Shown: piece by piece, positions 45,600 to 64,000 of the stretch
Layout: the number at the start of each line of letters is the position of its first letter
How positions within the stretch are numbered: the first letter of the stretch is position 1
NCBI GenBank assembly: GCA_029961685.1
Contig: JARWKL010000001.1
Coordinates: 59,507,314 to 59,571,313 of the forward strand
Reading direction: 5' to 3'
DNA length: 64,000 nt
DNA from: Aristolochia californica
Lineage: Eukaryota; Streptophyta; Magnoliopsida; Piperales; Aristolochiaceae
Program-made: the position numbers and the translations under genes
Notes under the pieces: generated by a model
The model's input: only the letters and a program-made list of their open reading frames with translations
Database searches by the model: none
What the model was told of the DNA's origin: nothing

Positions 45600-48500
45600 A
45601 AAACTGAGAACGAGATGTGAGCGATCGTAGAGAAGACTGGGAAAATGGATTACGGTATCGCGAGGAAGAAGAGGAAAAGCCTAAAAAAGGCGGTAACGGC
45701 TATTTTTTTCGTCTTGCGGAGGCTTCGAACGGTCATTTTTTGGGCTACTGCGGTCTTATCGGCAAAAAGTGGGGCCTTCCTTGGTTTAGTATTTTAAATT
45801 CGAAAGTGCCCCGGGAAAACTATATACTCTGGACCGGATTCATGAACGAGCCTTGCGGCCATACCCATGGTTTTTCCGATCGGCCGGTTTGACCCGGATT
45901 TTAATGGAGGCATCGGGTCAAGTGGGATTCATCTCTTCGATTCTGGGCTAGTCCACCCCAATTTACCTGAGTAATCTGACTTGATTGACTTTACCCGAAT
46001 TTTAAAGAGCCTAGGCTGAAATCAGATTCTGAGTTAAAAAACCCTATAGATCACTCAGAGTTAGGTCAGGGTCAAGTGAGTCAATTCGCTCAACTCACAA
46101 GGTAACTCATTGCGACTTCGACAAACGGTTCATATTTGTAACTAACTTTCTTATTGGCATGAGCATCTTCCTTTACTAGAGAAAACATGGGTCATTATTT
46201 GCCTCATCTATCTAGATAGCAATAAGAGAAAGAAGCAAAAAATGTCGGTGCACCTTTTTTTATTTTAACTAAAAAATATAATAATTATATCAAACATTTA
46301 GTAGATTTATTAGTTTTATTAAGAAATATAATATATAAGAGGTCCATATTCCAATTAAGGTAATATTAATAAATACAATATTTAAGTGCTTGTATTTAAA
46401 ATATAATATTTATAATATTTTATTCCAAATTTAAGGTTGAGGTCGAAACTCGAAAAAGAAAAACAAGTAAAGTTGACTCGTATTCATCAGTATGAATTAA
46501 TTTAAAAATACTAATTTTTTTCTTTCAAAAGTTGAGAAAGGCAACTTGTCGTGTTTAAATAGTTGGTTGATATAACAAAATTTCATGCTTTCATACCATG
46601 TAATGCATTATTGTATCGAACAAACATCACATAGAATTCGATATGGCAATGCCTACTCCACAAGACAAAGAAGCTATCAAATTCGATAGTTGCTCTTAGC
46701 TCTAAATACTTGCTTATATTTGCCAGAGAGTATAGATTCAGTTAAAATCGAAGACCGCTATACGAGTGGTAGGGAAGACCACTATAGATTCAATTACGAC
46801 ATGCCTACTATCTTTTTTTTCCTCCATGTTTTGTCTTGTTTCAAGTCCCTTGTACGACTCTAAAACCTTTTATGTCACCTATTTGTCTTAAAGTGAAAGA
46901 TGGAAAAAATAGTCTCACATGGATTAGTAAGTATAAATATCTGAAATTTATTAATAGGTTCGAGTTTATCTTCAATCCCCAACGAATTTTCAAAGATGAG
47001 TCTTAATAAATTAAAAATTACATAAAAAAAAACATACAATAGTTTGGTGTAGCAAACTATGTATATTAACTTATAACAACAAAAATATATATTTTTTAAA
47101 TAAACTATTTAAATGGAACCATGAGAGGTTTGGTTAGGCTAGGCTGAGTTCCTCATTCATTTATGATGCAACCCAATTGAACCACCCCTAACCCGTTTCC
47201 TTGGATTTTGTTTTTCAGAAATCTCATCTCAAACAGAGCTTAGAAAAGATTGGAGATTTCTGCGCAGAGAAAAGAGAGCCGCCTGGTACGATTGTTCCAG
47301 TTGAAAACGCCAAGTCCAAGGCATATATCAGTGCGTAACAGTCCAATCTTCGATAGTTCTGACTTCCGAGGCTGCGGAAGAATCTTCTGGGTTTTGTGAT
47401 GGTCCTCTCCGGTCTTCTTCTTCCCCTCATGACAAGGAGGGGGGTGTCGACACCATGTCTACAGTCTTCCGTTCATCCTTCCAAAGATGTCGTTAATCGT
47501 AAAAATCATTAAATTTCTTCAAATAATTAACCATTTAAAAAGGTCTATTACTCATAATTATAAATTAATACTTTTTTAATTAACCAAATATGTATTAGAT
47601 TTCCGAGACGCCAAAGGCACAGTGTCGCCCTGTGCATGCATGGGACTTCCACACGCCCATGCATGTCCTACACAGGTCCTATTTTGTTTCTTTCCCGTTC
47701 TCAAAGTCGGGTGGGGGTGCCTTCCAATGCACACGTGCTAAAGTGGCTGCTACTTGTCTGATAGGGACTTCATGGTTAATGGCAGGAGATCTTGTGGGGC
47801 CCAGTTTCCGGACCCCATTTGAGTGGGTCCCACTGTGTAACCCGTAGGTGATTTCCAGTAGGCTTTTTACTGAAGAGCATTTTAGTCTTTTCTTTCTTAA
47901 AGACTGCTTTTGCATTTTGGAACTGGGAATGGTAGTGTGTCCACGCTAGCAAGTCTCGAAACGGATTTCTATGAGATTTTAGTATTTTTCTCCATTTCTG
48001 GTATCTCTTCCGGAATCACGGGTGATTATGAAAACAGTATTGTCAATGGTGGCAGTTTATTTTCTGTTCTTTGAATAAATATTTGGGTTTGTTATCTTGC
48101 CTCCTGTTTTTTAGTTTTTTACTGCGATTAAAGAGATTTAAAAATCTGTTTGTGGGTTTGTATCCCAGAGAGCCTTTTTGTCATTTTGAATGTTCAATCT
48201 ACTCCACCCCGCGCGGCTACAATGGCGAACCCAACTTCTGCAGAAAGCATTATCCGGTGAGAGAAGACTTATTTTTTGTAACTGAGTCTTGTTTGGGTGT
48301 CGTTTGTTTCAACCGAAGGCGTCTGAGTGAAAATCCGATTAATCCAGCTAATCTTTAATGGCGGAAAAAGGAAAAAAGTTTGTTATTGACGTTGAAGGAA
48401 GACAATGGATATCCAGAACAGCCCGTGTAGGCCACTTGACCAGCCTGAATTTGTGTCCGGCCATGAAGACATAGATGAAGACATGTATACATTACTCTTT

Positions 48501-48980
48501 GGCAGCTTTCATAATCTCTTAACTAACTGCTGGGGATTCTGCCTTTGTTTGAATCTCGGTGGGATAGTGATGGGATGTGGGCCTGAAATGCTGTCTCTGC
48601 ATCTGTATGAATGCGTTTTATTGTAGAGGAATATCCATGTCCATCTTTCAGAACCACGTGCTTCCCTCTTAAGCTTTCATGGAGATAAGCTTCCGCCTTA
48701 ATATAAACCATACTGACAGAAATTCTAAAACTGCAACAAAAGCCTGTGAAGCTTTTTTCTCTTTTTTGCTCCCTCATCTGTAGTCTTCGTTCTCACACTT
48801 CAACTGGGTCTGTCTTGTTTTCCCATTGGCTTCTCGGTAGCGTTTACATATTAAAAGGTTATTTGGTTTCTTTTGCAGTCATATGTTCGTTGTCTTTCTC
48901 AGCAGACAGCTTCATTGATATGATAATCTTCTCAATGGTGTTGACAGGGGCCTCGGGTATTTTCTGAAGTCTGTACTGTG
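45600..48980. other. Intergenic between MAD2 and ABCC
   Basis: MAD2 promoter, then AT-rich DNA (46250-47100), a block around 47150 containing 'gaaccacccctaaccc' (possible transposon end), and GC-richer DNA near 47600-47850. An ATG with a good donor (48221-48257, MANPTSAESII) could be an orphan first exon, but it does not join in frame to ABCC. No supported gene. Confidence 0.4.
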
Positions 48981-48990
48981 TTTTTCAGCC

Positions 48991-55220
<6,230 letters not shown>

Positions 55221-55224
55221 AAAA

Positions 55225-55960
55225 AGGAAGATGCAAATGGTTCAAAACATCTGAGATCAACCGACTGCTCCAGGTGGATACAAATTAGAGAAATATAATA
55301 CAATAACAGATTCTTCATTAACAATAGAGATAGCAGCAAGTATGCCTACAACAGCAACAACCACACCAAGATGACCATCAACTATAGACAGGAGAAGGCC
55401 AACAGAGTTGACCAAAAATGTATTGACAATGTGACAAATTGACACATTTGAAATGACTGACAAATACCAATGTTCATGAGATAGCAAATTAAGTTTTGTA
55501 CATAGTGATCTTTGTACTATGTTTTAGGAAAAATTTAAGACATGCATAAAGGCTCTGTGCAGGAATACCGCCAAAGTTCAACAGAAGGAAAAGTGATCGA
55601 TATCCAGTTTAGCCTTAAGAGCAGCAAAATCGAAAACATGTCATAACCTAGAAGTTTTGGTGTTAATTCTTCAAGGATTGACAATCAAAGGTTGTGTCTG
55701 AAGATCCTATCAATGAACTTTCCTAGGAAGGAAACGGCGCTGTTACACCTTAAATGCACAGCGCTTGTTTCAGAAGTTTAGAATTTTATTATCTGGGAAA
55801 AAAAAATCAAACTCAGAATATTAATTGGCAATATGGCAAAGAGATCATGCAGCTCCAGTTAGCAACATGGAAGTATAAAATGCTGTATCAGGAACTATTT
55901 TGGTCCTTCTCGAGGTCAAACAATTGACTAGCCAAAACAACTCTCCTGTAAATGAAAAAC
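55225..55960. other. ABCC and B12D shared 3' region
   Basis: Downstream flank of two convergent genes. No gene seen. A - strand open frame (55257-55487) is hydrophobic but has no ATG start and no recognised family. Confidence 0.4.
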
Positions 55961-55962
55961 AC

Positions 55963-57626
55963 TTAACTGTAGCCGATCCATCTCTGGGTCATTTTGGGTC
56001 TGAGAACAATTGGTTGATAGATGGCATAATCTCCGCTGTCTGGGTTTGGAGAAATCTCCGAAGACTGTTCTGCATATTTCTCTCCTTCTGCATAATTATC
56101 AAAGACTCCTTGTGTTCTCTTCTCTTTATTAACCCTGGAAAAAAAAAAAAAAGTGGCACCATTAGTCCCCATTTTCTTTAATTTGTTGAAAATCTATTTG
56201 GTGCAAGTCATTAACCTTTCAAAACTCTAGTTCAAGGTAACATTGTCTCAGTTTCTTTTCATAACAAGGAAATGAAAAATAATGAGAAATTGAACACCTG
56301 CTTTTTGTTTTTCTGTTTTTGAACAGTTCATGATTGTTATAAGAAAATTTTCTTGTATTGTACAGTAGTATTGCCATATTTAGACAGAAACAAGGAAAGT
56401 GAGGGTCTCAGAGATGATATTCTTTTTTCTTGTATGGAGATGATGATAGGATATACTAATTAAAAGGAAGACTTTCAGGTCTTTAAACTAGAAAGAAGAC
56501 AGGAAACTTAATAATATAATGTCCTTAATATTTTCGAGGAACTTCATTAGATTTTTCTTTTTAAGTAACTATTAAATCATATTTTTAATTGAAAGAAACA
56601 TTAATATCCAAGACAAAAATTCTTGCATAGAACAGAATCATGGCCAGATCACAAATCAGGTAACTTCGTACCAATTTACTCATTCCAGTTTTCCATTTCA
56701 CAATCCAAAGTCATCAATCAGATTTAATTCATCCGATTTGTGCCAAGTATAATAGAGAATCCTCCTATGTTTGTTCTGAAACTAAGAAAATTTATTTCAT
56801 TTGTTCCTTACTTTTTTTAATGGAGACCATATTTATGTACGATCATCCTCCCAAGAGATATGATGCCCCGTCATTGTTTCTCTCATATGCAAAGACAAGA
56901 AGTTTTTATTGATGAAACAAATTTGAGACTTGAAAACAGCAAAATTCTCGAAGCTTGAAGAAAAATGTACAGACCTTACTTCAGGGTTGCCCGTGATGTT
57001 ACCAACAAGTTGCATGGCACAAATGCTCACAACCACACCAGTTGCTGCAAAGAGAGACAACGCCTATATGCAAGCACACAGGAAATAAGTTCAGGATGAT
57101 GAGCTCAACGATATCGTTTTGTCTTCCTAAAGAATTAAAATAGAATTATAAAGTAGCTTTATAACAAAAGATTGGAGCACCATCCAAATATTCAGAACCC
57201 ATAATAATTAGATCCCGCGAATGCTATGTGTTTGAACTCTACAAGATTTATCTAGACACCCTTAACAGGATGTTCGTTTTCGAGTTTTATTTAAAATCCA
57301 AAAAGGTATAAAGCTTTGATTGCATGAAAGATCCACGGAACCATGCTACTGGTGGTATCTCTTAGCCTTGCGCAGTTACCAGATAGAGCAAATAACAGAG
57401 GTTTCGGCCTAATACACCATCAAACCCAGAAACTTACCTGCATTAAAATCTTATAAGATTTGCAGAAAAGCTCCAGAAAGGTTTGAAACCATCAGCAGAG
57501 CAAAAATAAGTTCTAAGAGAACAGACATATCAAACCAAATCTTTCCATCCGCAAACAGATCTTCAAAAATTAACAAGGGGATGACCAGATACGTACCTCA
57601 GGCATCAACCATCTGTTGCCTTTGAG
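55963..57626 (-). pseudogene. B12D-family (MLRQ-like) small membrane protein with C-terminal frameshift
   Basis: Three exons on the - strand: a short exon 57626-57597 (KGNRWLMPE), 57063-56975 (ALSLFAATGVVVSICAMQL, then VGNITGNPEV) and 56134-55963. The splice joins NPEV-R-VNKE in frame, matching the B12D signature of a membrane helix followed by NPEVRVNKENR and GEKYAE. B12D proteins are small mitochondrial proteins related to the complex I MLRQ subunit. Just after GEKYAE, near 56067, the frame shifts. The family C-terminus (LRRF...EIMPSIN..FSDPK, TGA at 55989-55991) is present in another frame, while the open frame ends TAA at 55963. The usual start is also missing; only an internal ATG (MPE) remains. 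Probably a decaying copy, or a sequencing error. Confidence 0.72.
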
Positions 57627-57639
57627 CTGCGAAACAAGA

Positions 57640-58140
57640 AAATAAACACACGAAATGAAGGAATCGCACTTAAAAGGGAAGCGAGAAAAAAACTCTTTTC
57701 TCCCTCTGCTTTATTTAACTCTCCCGTGTTAAAGACAATGCCGTTGAAGAATTGGAACAAGTAGAGTTTCTTTCATCCACGGACAACGGGAATAGGAACG
57801 AATGGAGATTCGGTCAGCAATAACCGCTCGTCAATGGACAGCCTTTCCAGTGGCGAAACAGCTTTGTAGCTTCTATACAGAGTATTACGCATAAACTAAA
57901 CAGGGCAACCCTCGCTGGGCTTCGCGCGCTTTTCTTGTCATCCAAGCAACGGTGTTCTGTTCAAAGCGGGACATTTGAATTTGACGAACAGAGCAGAAAA
58001 TCAACCATGGAGGCTGCTTTGAAAATGGCAAAAGGGTCATACGTTACATTACAACAAACGTTATAAAAACTCGGACCGGTTAGTTGAATTGGGTTCGGTC
58101 TAAATAGAAATAATTTAAATTAAATTATATTAAATCAGGT
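57640..58140. other. B12D upstream region
   Basis: Probable 5' flank of the - strand B12D copy; GC-richer around 57900-58000. No other gene seen. Confidence 0.4.
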
Positions 58141-58152
58141 CCTCTAACAATT

Positions 58153-58225
58153 GGTGTCGTGGTGTAGTTGGTTATCACGTCAGTCTAACACACTGAAGGT
58201 CTCCGGTTCGAGTCCGGGCGACGCC
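58153..58225 (+). tRNA. tRNA-Val (anticodon AAC)
   Basis: A 73-nt cloverleaf. The acceptor stem GGTGTCG pairs with CGACGCC (one T-G pair). The anticodon stem TCAGT/ACTGA encloses loop CTAACAC, so the anticodon is AAC (Val). The T arm contains GGTTCGAGTCC, which is also the internal B box; the A-box region is TGGTGTAGTTGG. CCA is not encoded. A T7 run at 58241-58247 would terminate RNA polymerase III. No intron. Confidence 0.95.
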
Positions 58226-58259
58226 AAAATTCACATTACCTTTTTTTGTCCCCTCAAAT

Positions 58260-59390
58260 TCTAATGTTATTTATTTAATAAAATATTCCGTTATTAACCA
58301 TCATGCGGCCACATGGATCAAAGCATCTTGGCATGGGTGCATGAGCCCCACCGATGACATGTTCTCACATTAAATAATTCGATCAAGTCAAATTGGATCC
58401 ATGATTTATGCTTCCAAGTTCCCTCTTCATTAATCTTATATCATTTACATAATGGCTTCATACTTTCTAGGGTTGTGACATGCTTCACTCAACTTTATAA
58501 AAATATATTTTTACGAATATTATAAGTAAACCATGTATAATATAGGTGATATACTCCCAGTACCGGTGGATCCAAGACACATACCATGCCATAGTTTTAT
58601 TATTTTAATTAAAAAAAGCATCTACTCCTAATTCAACCCTGACTTCAATTTTTTTTTTTTTTTTTTTATTATGGTTTGTATAAGTTTTAGATGAGGTCAA
58701 GAGGCATGCGCGGTTAGTGTCGATGGAGATCCAAATTTGAAGTAAGAGTGTTAAAATTTTGATTAAATTTTACGTTGGAGGATGTTGTCGAGAATATTCA
58801 CTTCAATGTGCTCACAAATCGTTCAAACTTGACTCACTTCAGTTTTTACTTGAACTTGGTTTAAACTCAAACTTAAAATAAAGTTCGTTAAGTATCACAA
58901 GCCAAGTTTGACTTGTTAGCTCATGAATTGATTCGTTAGCATAATTGTTTTACGAAAATATCATTTACTCTAATAATTGTTCTTATTTACCTTAAATTGC
59001 AAATACGAATCAATTATTCAGCTATTTTTGGAATAAACACTATTGATGGAGGTGTTTGTTTTTTTTCTTTTAGGTCAATTAAGGTCCATATTAAATCCGA
59101 CCAGCTTCAATTACCATAATAATCCCCGAAATGACCGAAATGATCGAGTATCATGGAGTCATGGACCCGGCACGCTTTGACACTAAGCCGGAATCGGCGA
59201 ACGAAAAGCAAGGCCGATTGTCTCATTCCACGACAATTCTTCTCGAAGGTCAAATTTGCCTTCGATCATACTCTTTGTTTACCAAAACAACCGGCGCCGT
59301 CTGTGACCCCTCGCCCAAGGCACCACCAGTTTTTCTCCTGCCACGAACCGCCTGAAACCACTAAACTGCTTCCATCAGTCCTCACGCCCT
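58260..59390. other. Intergenic between tRNA-Val and GAPC
   Basis: AT-rich DNA with a T-run at 58650-58668 and a stretch (58790-58960) of repeated 'caaacttga/caagtttga' motifs that looks like the inside of an old MITE. No gene seen. From about 59110 the GAPC promoter begins. Confidence 0.45.
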
Positions 59391-59395
59391 GTGTC

Positions 59396-59403
59396 TTTAA
59401 ATA
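59396..59403 (+). promoter_or_regulatory. TATA-like box of GAPC
   Basis: TTTAAATA lies 91 bp upstream of the GAPC start codon, a position that suits a short leader. Confidence 0.45.
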
Positions 59404-59493
59404 ACCCCTCCCATGAATGCTGCTTCTTCCATCGATATTCGATAGTTCTGTATAGCCCTTGCAAGTTCACTCTTCTTCGTTTCTGTGTGCATC

Positions 59494-61824
<2,331 letters not shown>

Positions 61825-61869
61825 AGAGTTTCATCCTTGGATGCTTTCCCCTGCTTTAATTATTAGCAG

Positions 61870-61875
61870 AATAAA
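61870..61875 (+). terminator. Polyadenylation signal of GAPC
   Basis: AATAAA lies 45 bp after the GAPC stop codon. Confidence 0.55.
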
Positions 61876-62063
61876 TTGTTCTTGATACAAGTAGTTCTTG
61901 ATTCTAAGTAGTTCATTTGCTTCGTTTTGAATATCATCAGCCTGTTGAAAACAAATTAAATAGCACCATTATCTCTCAAGTATAAAGCCTGAAAAAAAAT
62001 ATTCCATATAACATGTTTCTGGAGAGAGAAAAGAAAAGAAAAGAAAAACAATTAAAGAGAAAC

Positions 62064-62720
62064 CTGGCCACGAGCTGCTCCAGCAGGAGGTAGCAAAGCA
62101 ATTCTTGAAAGAGGCATGGCAGACATAATCGGATAAAAAAGAAAGATAAGATTCAGAGGTGTTGAATTTGAGCATGCAGACGCGGTAATGCAGTTCCAAA
62201 GTTACAAGAATTGTTTTCTTCATACCTTCTCTCCAGCTGCAAGGAGAAACCCTGCTTTGATTGTAGGCATACCCAACACATTGTGTTGCAACAGGACTTT
62301 TCAAGCTTTGCATGGTGTCATATATAGCCAAGCTTGGAGTAAGCTGTACATAGCACAGAGCTGTAAGGCTAAGAATATAGTAGACCCACCATCTTTTATT
62401 TTGTTTTTGAAATTGGGATAGATCGACCATATCATTTAGGGCCATTAAACTCATTCTAGGAAAAAGAAAAAATGCAGGACTATCTAAACCAACTCAAGAT
62501 GAAAAACATTGAAGAAAAAAGAAAAACATAGAGCACAAATCAGAATCTAAAAAATAACTCACATCTCCACCAGGACCATTGATGTACAAGTAAAGCTTTT
62601 TGGAAGATTCTATGCTGTCGAGGTCAAGCATTGTTGCCAGCACTTGATTTCTAAACTCTTCGTCTACGTTTTGCCCAATAAAAATAACCCAAGATTCTGC
62701 TTCTGCCATATTCTGTGCAT
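62064..62720 (-). pseudogene. ClpR2-like fragment
   Basis: Three exon-like blocks on the - strand resemble ClpR2, a non-catalytic subunit of the plastid Clp protease core. Block 62720-62563 has VIFIGQNVDEEF, ATMLDLDSIESSKKLYLY and NGPGGD, ending at a good GTGAGT donor. Block 62343-62226 has LTPSLAIYDTM, SLKSPV and CVGYAYN, where a 1-nt insertion near 62257 throws AGFLLAAGEK out of frame. Block 62133-62064 has MPLSRIAL, PPAGAARGQ and a GT donor, but its acceptor AG is missing. The Asn in place of catalytic Ser (YAYN) is the ClpR2 hallmark. Neither an N-terminal transit peptide nor the C-terminal third is present, so this is a broken partial copy. Confidence 0.82.
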
Positions 62721-62729
62721 CTGAAGATT

Positions 62730-64000
62730 TTTTGAAGTGGTTGATCTGCCAAATATAAATGTATGACAGAGACTTCTTTACCTGATGAAGACGAGTAAGG
62801 CACAAATATGAACAAAACACTGGAGTATCTCTGTGCACCAACCAAGCATCATAGAGCAGACCCTGGCCCCATATTAGTATAAACTTGCTTAAATGAGGAA
62901 GGTGATAATATCCCTTGACGTGAAGATCTCCACATGTTAACAAGACTGAAAGGATAACAAGGAATTTGAGAAGGCAACTAATACTCAACTTTTTTTCCCA
63001 GGGAAACATGACTTGAGGTGAGCTTGTGCAATGACTTTTTTATACCTGATGTTAAGAACTAAAACTCGAGAAGTGCAAACCCTCAAGATGAAATGATACA
63101 TTGTACTTTCTATAGGACAGTATTTTCTTAGCAAATGATGGTCAAATTGTAAAGAAAAGAGAAGACATCAGAAATATTTTGTCTCTCTCAGAAAGGCAGC
63201 TGTTCAATTGTAAGAATTAGTTTTGTTTGCTGGAACCGGAAGCTTATAATACCTCGAATGGAGAAGCTGGTGGACTCTGTCATGAAATTCAGAGGAGAGA
63301 TTTGGTTTTCCAGTTCCAAAGGGGCCTGAAATATTATTTAAAAAAAAAAACCGGAATCGCAGCATGAACATATGCACCCAACACCCAAAAGATTAATTAA
63401 AAGAAATTAAAACCGAATAGGATAATACCCGTCGATTGAGGTCTCAATCCTGAAAAAACCCTGCTCTTACAACTGCAATAAGAACTAAAAAGGGAATAAA
63501 ATTTGTCGAAATTCTTATAAAGGTCTGTACAGCAAAGGATGTAAAAAACCGTATAACCGGCCAACATAACTTGCAAGAAGGCTGAGCCTCTCCCTTTCGA
63601 CCATGGAGACTGGAAGTCGTCGTTACGTGAAGTGCGACCGTCATTTTGAACGGGCAAGAGGGGCTGCAGAAGAATGGAAGTTCAGGGAGGAAGCAGCAGC
63701 AGCGCGTTGCCTACTACCAGTCACTCCGCCGAGGCGTTCGATCAGGCGAACAGGGAGAGAATGGACCAAGACGTGCCGTGGACCAAGACGTGCCGTGGAC
63801 CGTGACATGTATCGTAGAAGGACCAGGCTAACAAGTTGAAAACCAAAGAGCCCAAATAAAAAGTCTTTGAGTCCAAGCCCAGTTTTTCATTCTTTGTCAA
63901 TGTCTACAGATAGACTCTCTTCCTCTTTGATTAGAGTCTCTGTGATATAGAAGATCTTTCATGGTTTTGCAAGAAGAGTTTGGGAGTCAGTCTCGGCCAA
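62730..64000. other. Right-end region
   Basis: No supported gene. A 17-bp direct repeat lies at 63764-63797. The last ~150 bp have an LTR-leader-like look ('gattagagtctctgtgatatag...') but lack any diagnostic motif. Confidence 0.35.
63764..63797. repeat. 17-bp tandem duplication
   Basis: 'gaccaagacgtgccgtg' occurs twice in direct succession, followed by a partial third copy 'gaccgtgac'. Confidence 0.9.

Noticed and set aside
45617..45892. 91-aa open frame divergent from MAD2
   Set aside because: Starts inside the MAD2 promoter, has a Glu-rich low-complexity beginning and no recognisable domain.
47224..47430. 68-aa - strand open frame
   Set aside because: Arg-rich with no recognised family and no splice or promoter support; it could be a relic exon but cannot be supported.
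48221..48257. MANPTSAESII as first exon of ABCC
   Set aside because: Splicing from this donor to the acceptor just before the ABCC ATG gives a frame that stops quickly. It is left as a possible unrelated exon.

Overview
The window is nuclear DNA of a flowering plant. Genes are split by many GT-AG introns with AT-rich intergenic DNA, and the families are land-plant ones: DUF247, a BAHD acyltransferase, SKIP14, trihelix GT-1, B12D, ClpR2 and an ABCC transporter. Low GC and a lack of grass-like features suggest a eudicot or early-diverging angiosperm, but the sequence does not settle the family.

Layout. Positions 1-9155 are a decayed tandem array with a period of about 985 bp. Each unit joins the 3' part of a DUF247 gene (+ strand) to a 226-bp LTR-like block and a tRNA-iMet primer-binding site in the opposite orientation. 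All DUF247 copies are broken, and one unit also carries a 404-bp solo LTR with perfect 5-bp target duplications. Next come cytosolic glucose-6-phosphate dehydrogenase (12122-16981, +, 15 coding exons), the F-box protein SKIP14 (19248-22004, +), an intronless BAHD acyltransferase (24340-25629, +), a 62-aa SWADQWD-motif protein (26220-26408, -), a YqaJ/lambda-exonuclease-like nuclease (27153-27995, -) and a 73-aa small protein with its own TATA box (32296-32517, -). The second half holds trihelix GT-1 (37064-43431, +), facing the spindle checkpoint gene MAD2 (44398-45538, -), and then an ABCC transporter (48991-55220, +, 10 exons). After these lie a B12D-family gene with a C-terminal frameshift (55963-57626, -), tRNA-Val(AAC) (58153-58225, +), cytosolic GAPDH (59494-61824, +, 12 coding exons) and a broken ClpR2 fragment (62064-62720, -).

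The genes do not form a pathway. G6PD and GAPC are both cytosolic carbon-metabolism housekeeping genes; GT-1, SKIP14 and MAD2 serve transcription, protein turnover and mitosis. Exon models were built by hand from splice sites, reading phase and remembered family sequences; no database search was run.

The most unusual structures are the DUF247/LTR array with its two alternating subfamilies, the two decaying nuclear genes for organellar proteins (B12D and ClpR2), an ABCC intron made mostly of a CT microsatellite, a GC-AG intron in the same gene, and a 16-nt micro-exon in MAD2.
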